Origin: Bacteroidales bacterium
Lineage (GTDB): Bacteria > Bacteroidota > Bacteroidia > Bacteroidales > UBA932
Length of the DNA: 64,000 nucleotides
Reading direction: 5' to 3'
NCBI GenBank assembly: GCA_022648545.1
Contig: JALCMP010000001.1
Coordinates: forward strand, 186,001-250,000
Part shown: positions 54,932-62,387 of the stretch, in pieces
Layout: every line of letters starts with the position of its first letter
Numbering within the stretch: the stretch's first letter is position 1
Translations under genes and position numbers: made by a program
The notes under the pieces: generated by a model
Databases searched by the model: none
Told to the model about the DNA's origin: nothing
What the model saw: only the letters and a program-made list of their open reading frames with translations

Positions 54932-54965
54932 AAGATTGGAGAGTACCCCCATACTTTCCAATCTT
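54932..54965. promoter_or_regulatory. Strong hairpin between fecR and susC of PUL 3
   Basis: A 14-bp stem (54932-54945 with 54952-54965, arm AAGATTGGAGAGTA, one G-T type mismatch) encloses a 6-base loop. Both flanking genes run on the minus strand; there it is followed only by a weak A/T-rich stretch, whereas the plus strand has TTTTTT. It could end the sigma/fecR transcript partially or protect an mRNA end. PUL 1 lacks an equivalent. Confidence 0.55.
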
Positions 54966-55022
54966 TTTTCGGAGGACATCATCAAGGACCTCCATATAAA
55001 TTGTTTTTCTACATATCCGTAT

Positions 55023-55958
55023 TTATTTTGTTATAGTTATTTTATTATTCGCCTGATTCATTACGAATCTGAATTTATGGTCTTTCTGAATAACGCCGAG
55101 TATATGCTCTATACCGTCCCTTTGCAAAAATTTGCCGGTACATTTATAATCGAGAACTTCCGGATCTTCGACTACTATTTCAACCCCGAAATATTTTGAC
55201 AGTCTGCCCAGAATATTGCGGAAAGGCATATCATAAAAACAGTAAAGGCCGTCTCTCCACTTTAGAATATCCAGAGAATTAGTTTTTCCTACAATATTTT
55301 TACCGCTCTCCGCTTCGAAGTATTCACCTTTCATCAATCTTGCAATCCTTTTATCCGAACCTTTCGTATAAATATCAACGACTCCTTGCAATAACGTAGT
55401 CTTAAAGTCAGTGCTCCCCTTATAGGCATATACGTTAAAATGAGTTCCAACGACCTTTATGGTATTATAATCGGTATGAACATAAAAAGGTATTTTCTTA
55501 TTTTCCGCAACTTCGAAATAAGCTTCACCCTCAAGAGAAACGTCTCTCGTCCTTCTTCCGAAAAAAGCAGGATATCTTAATGTTGATCGCGAATTCAACC
55601 AGATACGGGAACCGTCGGCAAGTACAAGCTCGGCATGATCACCTGCAGGAACGGTAAAAGTCTGCATTACTGCATGATTATAATAAGAATAATCTTTTGC
55701 AAGTGTAAAGCAGCATATTACAACTACAACAACGGCCGCCACCCGCAGCCCCCATTTTATAACCCGGAATACTTTCCCCTGCAATATATTCGATTTGCCA
55801 CTTCCTTTACCGTCAAACAATTCGATATCAAAAAGAAGTCTTTCTTTTTTTAATTCCTTTTCATTCTCGGGAGATGACTCGACCCAGTCTAATATCTCCT
55901 TTTCTTCTTTTTCGGTTGCGGTTCCCCTGAAATATTTATACAGCAAATCCTCTCTCAT
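55023..55958 (-). CDS. FecR-family anti-sigma factor (PUL 3)
   Basis: 311 residues. A short cytoplasmic part (ATEKEEKEILDWVESSPENE), a membrane helix near residues 70-90 (VAAVVVVVICCFTLA), the FecR domain (VPAGDHAELVLADGSRIWLNSRSTLRYP, EGEAYFEVAENKKIPFYVHTD) and the DUF4974-like end (FRNILGRLSKYFGVEIVV) are present. It should restrain the ECF sigma encoded just upstream (57 bases) and respond to the STN domain of the PUL 3 SusC. Confidence 0.94.
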   Translation of the reverse strand: MREDLLYKYFRGTATEKEEKEILDWVESSPENEKELKKERLLFDIELFDGKGSGKSNILQGKVFRVIKWGLRVAAVVVVVICCFTLAKDYSYYNHAVMQTFTVPAGDHAELVLADGSRIWLNSRSTLRYPAFFGRRTRDVSLEGEAYFEVAENKKIPFYVHTDYNTIKVVGTHFNVYAYKGSTDFKTTLLQGVVDIYTKGSDKRIARLMKGEYFEAESGKNIVGKTNSLDILKWRDGLYCFYDMPFRNILGRLSKYFGVEIVVEDPEVLDYKCTGKFLQRDGIEHILGVIQKDHKFRFVMNQANNKITITK

Positions 55959-56015
55959 TACGATAATGTTACATTATGGCTTTCGTCATATATAACAACT
56001 ATGAGAAGTATAACC

Positions 56016-56579
56016 CTAAAGAAAAAACGATAAAATATAATCGCGCAAGGCCAGACGAAGAGATTTGAGTGTCCTTGTTATATGAAATTCAACGGCTTTG
56101 ACCGATATACCCAAAGATTCGGCTATTTTTTTGTTAGACTGTCCTCCATAACGGCTCATATTAAAAATCCGTCTGCTTTTTTCCGGAAGAGTGTTAAGTG
56201 TTTCTTTTACGATTCGATCTATCTCTCCTGAAAAGATCAATTCAGGTGAACACTCTTCCAATGTAGAAATTCTCAGATTTATTTCCCTGCTTTTATAATC
56301 GCCGATCTTTTCATTAGCACTCAAACGGATCTTGAGATGCTTTAAATAATTAAGAGCCTTATTTTTTATTATAGTCAACAGCAAAGCCTTAAGATTACTG
56401 TTTCTATCCCATCTATACCGATTCTCCCATAAAGATGCTATCGATTCCATAACGATATCTTCGGATTCGGCCTTATCTCTTATATAAGAAAAGGCGAATG
56501 CAAGAAAGGCACGATCATCCTTCAATACCGTTTTAATAAAATCAGTAATGGCTTCATGTTTTTCAAAGTCAATTATCAC
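56016..56579 (-). CDS. ECF-family RNA polymerase sigma factor (PUL 3), GTG start
   Basis: 187 residues when started at GTG 56579 (MIIDFEKHEAITDF). The frame extends to an ATG at 56636, but a TAnnTTTG promoter box lies at 56615-56622 inside that extension, so translation should begin downstream of it. Region 2 includes FAFSYIRDKAESEDIVMESIASLWENR, region 4 LNTLPEKSRRIFNMSRYGG and the HTH NKKIAESLGISVKAVEFHIT. It forms a signalling pair with the following fecR. Confidence 0.92.
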   Translation of the reverse strand: MIIDFEKHEAITDFIKTVLKDDRAFLAFAFSYIRDKAESEDIVMESIASLWENRYRWDRNSNLKALLLTIIKNKALNYLKHLKIRLSANEKIGDYKSREINLRISTLEECSPELIFSGEIDRIVKETLNTLPEKSRRIFNMSRYGGQSNKKIAESLGISVKAVEFHITRTLKSLRLALRDYILSFFL

Positions 56580-56614
56580 TTTAAATAATATTGTAAAGTT
56601 CAGGAAAATTTGTA

Positions 56615-56622
56615 CAAATTTA
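56615..56622 (-). promoter_or_regulatory. Probable -7 box of the PUL 3 sigma gene; decides the start
   Basis: On the minus strand TAAATTTG matches TAnnTTTG, 36 bases before the GTG at 56579, and is identical to the box before the PUL 1 sigma gene. A -33 element is not obvious. Confidence 0.5.
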
Positions 56623-56654
56623 TCAAAATATGCCATATATCATCCGTCTTCAAA

Positions 56655-56690
56655 CAAAAAAGGCCTGGCTGAAAAATACAGCCGGCCTTT
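56655..56690 (-). terminator. Terminator of the encapsulin operon
   Basis: AAAGGCC-T-GGCTG (56659-56671) pairs with CAGCCGGCCTTT (56679-56690) with one bulged base and a 7-base loop. On the minus strand the stem is followed by a T-run (complement of the A-run 56655-56661), 30 bases after the encapsulin stop. Confidence 0.85.
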
Positions 56691-56720
56691 TATTAACACG
56701 GAAATAAACGCCAGATATCC

Positions 56721-57515
56721 CTATTCGAACACTATTACGGCTTCGGGGCTCAATACCCTGAAAGTAAACGATTCGGACAAATACAACCTAACCTTACCGT
56801 CGCGCGCTCCTTCAAAACCGCAACTGGCATCCTGTCCTATCACCAATTCATAATCACCGCCTCTTCCGGAAAGCAGGAAAGAAGTTTCGGTAGTACGGTT
56901 TATTACAACCTTGCCGCCTGTTATTGCATTAATATGTTTCAAAACAGGGTATCCGTCGGAAACCCGGAGCATTTCAAGCCAACGGGCTTCTGAAAGAACA
57001 AGAGTATAAGGTCCGCCTACTGCGGAATCCGCAAGCACACCGGTTTGTTTACCAACGGCCTTAAGAAAATCGTCTGGAGACGAAGGCAGCTTTACGGCAG
57101 GATGTGCACTACTCTCCTTAAGTCCTTTTATTTTGCCCGGAGTAAATCCCTCATAAACGGATCTGTTTTCAAATGCTGCAAATTCCGACACTATCTTATC
57201 CATGTCCGAAAAATCTACTGCTCTGGCACCTCTTTCTATATCATCCAGCTCCCAAAGTTCCATTTCAAAAGGTTCGCGAACTTCCACAAGAGGAAGCATC
57301 TCCCTTATTCCAAAGCGGATATGTCCGGCCTCATGTTTCTGGGGAATAATAAGTTTCCCCGTTGAAATTCCTCCGAACTCAAACCCGTTGGGTCCATCGA
57401 TATCCACAATATTCCTTGCCGTAATACTCGAATCGAGAACGGTCCTTATGCGTTTTGATATTTCCTCCCATCCTTTATCCGTTATAGGAGCAAAATTTTT
57501 TTTCAATATATCCAT
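56721..57515 (-). CDS. enc: Encapsulin shell protein (family 1, linocin-M18/HK97 fold)
   Basis: 264 residues, the normal size of a family 1 encapsulin. The N-terminal arm MDILKKNFAPITDKGWEEIS and ARNIVDIDGPNGFEFGG are family hallmarks, and LPLVEVREPFEMELWELDDIERGARAVD, LVLSEARWLEML and IGQDASCGFEGARDGKVRLYLSESFTFRVL follow the HK97 P- and A-domain pattern. Subunits assemble into an icosahedral protein shell that encloses a cargo enzyme. The gene follows the encapsulated-ferritin gene by 20 bases, so the compartment most likely stores iron. Confidence 0.96.
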   Translation of the reverse strand: MDILKKNFAPITDKGWEEISKRIRTVLDSSITARNIVDIDGPNGFEFGGISTGKLIIPQKHEAGHIRFGIREMLPLVEVREPFEMELWELDDIERGARAVDFSDMDKIVSEFAAFENRSVYEGFTPGKIKGLKESSAHPAVKLPSSPDDFLKAVGKQTGVLADSAVGGPYTLVLSEARWLEMLRVSDGYPVLKHINAITGGKVVINRTTETSFLLSGRGGDYELVIGQDASCGFEGARDGKVRLYLSESFTFRVLSPEAVIVFE

Positions 57516-57535
57516 AACTAAAAATTTTTAAGTTA

Positions 57536-57826
57536 TTACTCCTCCTCTATTTTCACAATATCCCTGGAGGAAAAAAGATATTTGTTGAGATCCCTATTCC
57601 AGACCTCGTCGTTTCGTCTTAGCCATTCCAGCAACATGCAAACATGTTCTATTTCTTCATCTCTGTTATGCGCCAGAATTTTTTTCAAATGCTGATCGGC
57701 AGACACATCCACCCTTTGCTGATACATATTTACGGCATCAATTTCCTCTTTCAGCGAAACCAACGCCCTTGCGACATCCCTGGTCGCTCCCTGGAGTTCA
57801 TTTGCAGGTTCGGTGTAATTTTCCAT
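57536..57826 (-). CDS. encFtn: Encapsulated ferritin-like protein (EncFtn), no visible C-terminal targeting peptide
   Basis: 96 residues from ATG 57826; the frame is open further upstream but the promoter at 57854-57884 excludes that. The two-helix EncFtn pattern is clear: LVSLKEEIDAVNMYQQRVDVSAD, then LKKILAHNRDEEIEHVCMLLEWLRRND and KYLF. The Glu in EEIDAVNMYQQR and the EExEH group are the ferroxidase metal ligands. Known EncFtn proteins form decamers active in iron oxidation and carry a C-terminal extension that docks into the shell. Here the protein stops after KYLFSSRDIVKIEEE, right at the end of the helical domain. First gene of the encapsulin operon. Confidence 0.92.
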   Translation of the reverse strand: MENYTEPANELQGATRDVARALVSLKEEIDAVNMYQQRVDVSADQHLKKILAHNRDEEIEHVCMLLEWLRRNDEVWNRDLNKYLFSSRDIVKIEEE

Positions 57827-57853
57827 GGCCTTATATGTTTTAGTTAATTTTAA

Positions 57854-57884
57854 TAAATATAAACAAAAAAAACTTTTAAACAAA
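57854..57884 (-). promoter_or_regulatory. Promoter of the encapsulin operon
   Basis: On the minus strand TTTG (57884-57881), a 19-base spacer and TATATTTA (57861-57854) fit TTTG-N19-TAnnTTTG. A small inverted repeat ACGAT-CTGA-ATCGT (57900-57913) lies upstream, midway to the divergent gene at 57961, and might be a regulator site. Confidence 0.65.
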
Positions 57885-57960
57885 ACCTTAAAATATTTTA
57901 CGATCTGAATCGTCCTTATATATGAAAGAAAATATTTAACTTATTCAAAATTTACAGAAG

Positions 57961-58374
57961 ATGATAAATTCAAGATGGAATTTCAAATCAGGCTCTCTTG
58001 CGGCATTGATGATAGTTGCATCCATTCTGGTTTTCAGTTTGGCCGTAATGTTTCTGTGGAACTGGTTGATACCGGCTTTATTTTCAGCAGGCACAATTAC
58101 TTTTCTTCAGGCCGTGGGGATTCTTGTTCTGTGCCGCTTACTATTCGGATGGAAAATGCCGAACTCAAGAAATATAGGAACCGGTGTCCAGAACAGCAGA
58201 TGGAACACAATGAGTCCCGAAGAAAGAAGATCCTTCGCACACCAGATTCACGAACGTCATAGAATGTACCATAAACTACAAGATGAAGAGCAGGAGAAGA
58301 GCAGAGGAGGAAGAAACGGTCAAGGAAGAAACAGGCAAGGGAGAAACAGGCAAGATGGATCATCCGCTGAATAA
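57961..58374 (+). CDS. Small membrane protein with basic, repeat-encoded tail
   Basis: 137 residues. Two hydrophobic segments at about 15-40 (LAALMIVASILVFSLAVMFLW) and 45-62 (ITFLQAVGILVLCRLLFGW) are followed by a cytoplasmic-type charged region (SPEERRSFAHQIHERHRMYHKLQDEEQEK) and a Gly/Arg/Asn/Gln tail GRNGQGRNRQGRNRQ. The family is not known to me. The ECF sigma gene overlaps its last 20 bases, which resembles the small membrane protein plus sigma pairs seen in Bacteroidota; a regulatory (anti-sigma-like) role is inference. It is divergent from the encapsulin operon. Confidence 0.75.
   Translation: MINSRWNFKSGSLAALMIVASILVFSLAVMFLWNWLIPALFSAGTITFLQAVGILVLCRLLFGWKMPNSRNIGTGVQNSRWNTMSPEERRSFAHQIHERHRMYHKLQDEEQEKSRGGRNGQGRNRQGRNRQDGSSAE
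58309..58353 (+). repeat. Three 15-bp tandem repeats at the gene overlap
   Basis: Units GGAAGAAACGGTCAA, GGAAGAAACAGGCAA and GGGAGAAACAGGCAA stand in tandem. They encode the tail of the membrane protein (GRNGQ, GRNRQ, GRNRQ) and supply the purine-rich sequence one base before the ATG of the sigma gene at 58355. Confidence 0.8.
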
Positions 58375-58942
58375 AAAAGATTCTGCGAATGACAGGACAG
58401 GTCCGTACCGTACAAATCTGAAAAGATTCATCAGCAACAGGGTAAGGTCGGTAGAAGATGCAGAAGACATCTTCCAGGAAGTTATGTATCAGGTCGCAAA
58501 GGCTGATTTTTTAATGCAGCCGATAGAAAAACTTGAGGCATGGATTTACTCGGTTGCCAAAAACAAAATAATAGATTCCCGAAGAAAAAAGAGAGATCTG
58601 CCCGTGGCCGATCTAAGACAGGATTCGGATGAAGAAGAAACCGAGGCAATAGAAAATATCGAAGACATCCTTTTTGAAGAGGCCTCAACTACCGATGAAG
58701 TTTACTTGCAAGATATGGTATGGGAAGAATTAGAAAAAGCACTCTCGGAATTACCGACTGAACAAAAAGATGCATTCGTAATGTCGGAACTCGACGGATT
58801 ATCATTCAAAGAAATGTCTAAACGCACGGGAATAACCGAAAACACTCTGATATCAAGAAAAAGATACGCAGTAATGCATCTGAGAGAAAAATTAAAAAAA
58901 ATTTATTCGGAATTTACCGATGTGGTGGAAGAAAATAAATAA
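58355..58942 (+). CDS. ECF-family RNA polymerase sigma factor next to encapsulin
   Basis: 195 residues from ATG 58355 (MDHPLNKKDS); the frame is open further upstream (ATG 58283), but that would add a repeat-encoded EETGKGETGK stretch. Region 2 has LKRFISNRVRSVEDAEDIFQEVMYQVAKAD, then KLEAWIYSVAKNKIIDSRRKKRD; after an acidic linker, region 4 has ALSELPTEQKDAFVMSELDGLSF and the HTH KEMSKRTGITENTLISRKRY. It is coupled to the membrane protein by a 20-base overlap and is not a FecR-linked type. Targets are unknown; the divergent encapsulin operon is a candidate. Confidence 0.88.
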   Translation: MDHPLNKKDSANDRTGPYRTNLKRFISNRVRSVEDAEDIFQEVMYQVAKADFLMQPIEKLEAWIYSVAKNKIIDSRRKKRDLPVADLRQDSDEEETEAIENIEDILFEEASTTDEVYLQDMVWEELEKALSELPTEQKDAFVMSELDGLSFKEMSKRTGITENTLISRKRYAVMHLREKLKKIYSEFTDVVEENK

Positions 58943-58955
58943 AAAAAAGGAAACT

Positions 58956-59210
58956 ATGACGGGTCTTCATACAAATATAAATAAATACAACGTGCCGGTA
59001 ATAAGGAGCGTTTCCATTTCCATAAACAGTTCCAAATGCAACGCATGCGGAGCATGCGCAAAAGCATGTCCCTCCAACGTTCTGGCAATAAAGACTACCC
59101 CCCTGGGAGAACAAAAAATCTCAATAGAAAAAAGAACGGCATGTCTCGGATGTCTGAGATGTATGACAGCCTGCCGGAACAACGCAATAGAAATAACCCG
59201 ACACCTTTAA
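58956..59210 (+). CDS. 2[4Fe-4S] ferredoxin
   Basis: 84 residues from ATG 58956, preceded by AAGGAAAC. Two cluster motifs are present: CNACGACAKACPS and CLGCLRCMTACRN, each CxxCxxCxxxC, at about residues 28 and 65. The N-terminal 25 residues are not typical and lack a signal. It is a low-potential electron carrier located 13 bases after the sigma gene, so probably in the same transcript. It could supply electrons for mobilising iron or for redox defence, which is inference. Confidence 0.9.
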   Translation: MTGLHTNINKYNVPVIRSVSISINSSKCNACGACAKACPSNVLAIKTTPLGEQKISIEKRTACLGCLRCMTACRNNAIEITRHL

Positions 59211-59288
59211 ACCCGTCCACGATGGTTCTTTGCAACCGGCGAGGCCGCCTTTCATTCGCAGAAATTACCATAACTTAAAAAAAATATC

Positions 59289-59316
59289 TATATTTGCACC
59301 AACAAAATTGTTAAAC
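59289..59316 (+). promoter_or_regulatory. tetR promoter box with overlapping operator copy 1
   Basis: TATATTTG (59289-59296) matches TAnnTTTG. Immediately after it, CAACAAAATTGTTAAAC (59300-59316), containing the palindrome AACAA-AA-TTGTT, covers the expected transcription start, four bases before the TetR ATG. The same 17 bases recur at 59966-59982. Confidence 0.75.
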
Positions 59317-59319
59317 AAT

Positions 59320-59946
59320 ATGGCTGGTGTAAAACCGGAATCGGATACCGAAAAACGCATACTAGACGCATCTATAAAAATATTCTGTCGCGACGGAATA
59401 CAGGGTGCACGCATGCAGGATATCGCCGATCTGGCACATATTAACAGAGCCATGATACATTATTACTTCCGCGATAAGGAAATACTTTCCCACAAGGCGC
59501 TCGAAAAAATCGTAGCCAATTTCCATACAAAGATACACAAAACGATCGACGCCGATCTTCCATTTGAAGAAAAGCTCGACAAATACATAAACGAAATAAT
59601 AGAAATCTACTCATCTAACAAAGATCTTGTTATTTTCGGATTGCACGAATCAATGAAAAACAAAGAACTCCTTTCCAGAATATTCACAAATCAAATAGAC
59701 GAACCCCATCTGTTCTTCAGGCAGCTTGAGGAAAAAGTCAAAAAAGGAGAAATACGCAAATTCAAAAGGGGCGAATTCATCACCCTGGTAAGCAGTATTT
59801 GCGCTTATCCTTTCGTCTGCGGCCCAATATTGAAAATGATACTTGAATACAACGAAAAAGAGTGGGAAACTTTTATCACTGAATACAAAAAGCGCATTCC
59901 TGGTATCATCAAGAGTACGATATATCAAAATTATAATAATAAATAA
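59320..59946 (+). CDS. TetR/AcrR-family repressor of the efflux operon
   Basis: 208 residues from ATG 59320; upstream in-frame codons overlap the promoter. The N-terminal HTH is classic: KRILDASIKIFCRDGIQGARMQDIADLAHINRAMIHYYFRDKEIL (read as consecutive segments, residues 10-55). The C-terminal ligand-binding part is helical, and the family there is not specific. The tolC-type gene starts 12 bases after its stop, and identical candidate operators lie at both gene starts, so it most likely represses itself and the tolC-emrA-emrB genes until a toxic ligand binds. Confidence 0.92.
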   Translation: MAGVKPESDTEKRILDASIKIFCRDGIQGARMQDIADLAHINRAMIHYYFRDKEILSHKALEKIVANFHTKIHKTIDADLPFEEKLDKYINEIIEIYSSNKDLVIFGLHESMKNKELLSRIFTNQIDEPHLFFRQLEEKVKKGEIRKFKRGEFITLVSSICAYPFVCGPILKMILEYNEKEWETFITEYKKRIPGIIKSTIYQNYNNK

Positions 59947-59958
59947 TATTTTTTTAAC

Positions 59959-61281
59959 ATGAATTCAACAAAATTGTTAAACTTTTTAATTAAAACATTA
60001 AAGTTTAACATTTTAGCTGGTATTTTCCTAATAAGAGGTACAGGCTATGCCCAGAGCCCTAAAAAAACAACAGAGTTCACGCTCGGTCAAGTCTGCAAAC
60101 TTGCAAAAGAAAAATATCCTTACATCCGAAATATCCTGCTTAACCGCGAGTACGGATATCAATCGCAAAAAAGTGCGGACGCGGTCTGGCTCCCGCAGAT
60201 TTCCCTGTCAGGAAAAACAAGTTTCCAATCCGAGATCACATCAGTATCAATCCCCAAGGATGCGAATCTCGGTTTTTCAATAGCACCTGGGGAAAAATTC
60301 CAGTATCAGGGCGTCCTCTCCGTAAAACAAATAATATACGACGGAGGAACTACAAGGTCGACAAAAAGAATAGCCGGAATAAATACGAAAATATCCGAAT
60401 ACGGAATAAGAACATCCATGCTTCAGGTAAAAATAAACGTAGAAAAGCTGTTTGAACAGGTCCTTATTACTAAAGAAAGAATAAAGATGCTGGATTTTAA
60501 AGAAAAAGACCTGCTTGCAAGGAAAAAGGACATAAGCGAGGCCGTATCAGGAGGCATGGTCCTAAAATCCGTTCTTCTGGAAATCGAAACAGAAATAGCA
60601 GACTTAGAGCAACAGAAGATCGAAGCCGGATCCCTTCTGCAGAAATACTGTTCGGGCCTGTCATTTTACACTATGCAGAAAATAGACACGTCTGCAATAA
60701 TGCTGCTTCCGGACTGCGCATCCGATCCCGGCAACGATTTCTCGGAAAGGCCCGACTATATGCAATTCGAAAAAAGGGTTGCTCTTGAAAAAGCCCGGAG
60801 AGCCGCAATAGGGACAAAAGAAATTCCGCAGGTATCCCTTTTCGCAAACGGCTATTACGGACGTCCCGGATTAAACAACATGAATTACGATACGCACTTC
60901 TGCGGAATCACCGGAATAAGCATGAACTGGAACATAGGCGGCTTTTATAATTCCACTCATAAAAAAAAGGAACACGAAATAGCAGGACACGAGATAATTA
61001 ACCAGCAGGAAATCTTCGAAATTGAATTAAATAGACAGCTAACAGAACTCAACTTAGAAATAGAACGCAACAAACTGCTGATGGCCAAAGACAAAGAAAT
61101 GGTAGAAAAAAGAACCGATATTAAAAAAACCGCCGAAATACAAATGGAAAACGGAGCTATAACCTTTGCGGATTATTACACAAAACTGACCGATGAAGCA
61201 ATGGCAAGAGCGAATCTCAACATCCATAAAATATCGCTCGTAATGGATATAGAAATAAAAAAAGCATTACTTAATAAATAA
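59959..61281 (+). CDS. TolC-family outer-membrane efflux protein
   Basis: 440 residues with a signal peptide (FNILAGIFLIRGTGYAQS). Two outer-membrane efflux repeats are visible (FTLGQVCKLAKEKYPYIRNI near 40 and SERPDYMQFEKRVALEKARRA near 260), each with long coiled-coil helices and barrel strands. It should trimerise as the exit duct for the EmrA/EmrB pump. It has no lipobox. Confidence 0.9.
   Translation: MNSTKLLNFLIKTLKFNILAGIFLIRGTGYAQSPKKTTEFTLGQVCKLAKEKYPYIRNILLNREYGYQSQKSADAVWLPQISLSGKTSFQSEITSVSIPKDANLGFSIAPGEKFQYQGVLSVKQIIYDGGTTRSTKRIAGINTKISEYGIRTSMLQVKINVEKLFEQVLITKERIKMLDFKEKDLLARKKDISEAVSGGMVLKSVLLEIETEIADLEQQKIEAGSLLQKYCSGLSFYTMQKIDTSAIMLLPDCASDPGNDFSERPDYMQFEKRVALEKARRAAIGTKEIPQVSLFANGYYGRPGLNNMNYDTHFCGITGISMNWNIGGFYNSTHKKKEHEIAGHEIINQQEIFEIELNRQLTELNLEIERNKLLMAKDKEMVEKRTDIKKTAEIQMENGAITFADYYTKLTDEAMARANLNIHKISLVMDIEIKKALLNK
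59966..59982 (+). promoter_or_regulatory. Candidate TetR operator copy 2, inside the tolC-like start
   Basis: CAACAAAATTGTTAAAC is identical to 59300-59316 and begins 7 bases after the A of the tolC-like ATG. The half-palindrome AACAA-AA-TTGTT is intact in both copies. Confidence 0.65.
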
Positions 61282-61299
61282 TAAAGCATACACGGAAAG

Positions 61300-62382
61300 A
61301 TGAAAATCAATATAAAAAACAAAAAGACTTCAGGAGCAGCCCGTATCCTAATCATAATATCCGCTATTGTCATCCTTATACTCGCAGGAGCGGAAACATA
61401 TCATATATTATGCTACGACAGCACCGACGACGCACAGATAGACGGAAACATAATCCCCCTTAGAACAATGGTGTCGGGATACATAAATGACATACGTATA
61501 AAAGACAACCAGCTGGTCAACAAGGGTGATACTCTTATAATCCTCGACACCGTAAATCTCTCCGCACAGGCAAGAGAAGCCGATGCACAACTGGAAGCCG
61601 TAAGGACCAACCTGCGCCTCGGCAACAAACAACTGCTGGCAAGTCGCTACAGCCATAGTGCGGCATCCTTCAGCTCGGGTTCCGCCAAAGAAGAAATAGA
61701 AGCTGCAAAAGCGAATGTCTTTAATAAGGAACAGGAATTCGACAGAATAAACAAGATGTTTGCACATGGCGCCTCAACCAAACACTCATATGACAACGCA
61801 AAGGCATCGCTGGACATAGCCAGGGCCAAATTATCTGCAACTGAAAAGCAATATGAATCAAGCTACGCGCAAGGACGCAATCTAAAAGCTATGGTTTCGG
61901 CTAAGGAACTGGAAATCCAAATAGAAAAAGCCCATATAAAAGAAGCTGAAGCGAGACTGGCCCAAGCTGAATATTTACTTTCCCATGCATTCATAACCGC
62001 TCCCTGCAACGGAATAATTTCCAAAAAGAGCGTAGAAACAGGACAATTCGTAACAGCCGGAACAGCAATGGCAAGCGTAATAAATATTTCAGACTTGTGG
62101 ATTACGGCAAATTTCAAGGAAACCCAGATGAAAAACATGAAACCGGGGCAGTATGCAATCATAAAGGTTGACGCCTATCCCGGCATAAAGATAAAAGGCA
62201 GGGTAGAAAGCTTCTGCGCTGCGACCGGAGCAAGATTTTCACTGCTCCCCGCACAAAATGCAACCGGAAATTTTATAAAGATAACCCAGCGCATACCGGT
62301 AAGAATATCTATCGGAACAATAAAATCCGGCAAGCTGCTGTTGCCTGGCATGAGCGTTACGGCAAAGGTTAAAACTAAATAG
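61300..62382 (+). CDS. emrA: EmrA/HlyD-family membrane fusion protein
   Basis: 360 residues. One N-terminal membrane helix (ILIIISAIVILILAGAETYHI), then the beta-barrel/lipoyl halves (STDDAQIDGNIIPLRTMVSGYINDI, VNKGDTLIILD) and a long Ala/Glu/Lys coiled coil (about 85-205), followed by LSHAFITAPCNGIISKKSVETGQFV and LWITANFKETQMKNMKPGQYAIIKVD. It links the inner-membrane EmrB to the TolC duct. 18 bases after the tolC-like gene. Confidence 0.95.
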   Translation: MKINIKNKKTSGAARILIIISAIVILILAGAETYHILCYDSTDDAQIDGNIIPLRTMVSGYINDIRIKDNQLVNKGDTLIILDTVNLSAQAREADAQLEAVRTNLRLGNKQLLASRYSHSAASFSSGSAKEEIEAAKANVFNKEQEFDRINKMFAHGASTKHSYDNAKASLDIARAKLSATEKQYESSYAQGRNLKAMVSAKELEIQIEKAHIKEAEARLAQAEYLLSHAFITAPCNGIISKKSVETGQFVTAGTAMASVINISDLWITANFKETQMKNMKPGQYAIIKVDAYPGIKIKGRVESFCAATGARFSLLPAQNATGNFIKITQRIPVRISIGTIKSGKLLLPGMSVTAKVKTK

Positions 62383-62387
62383 GAATC

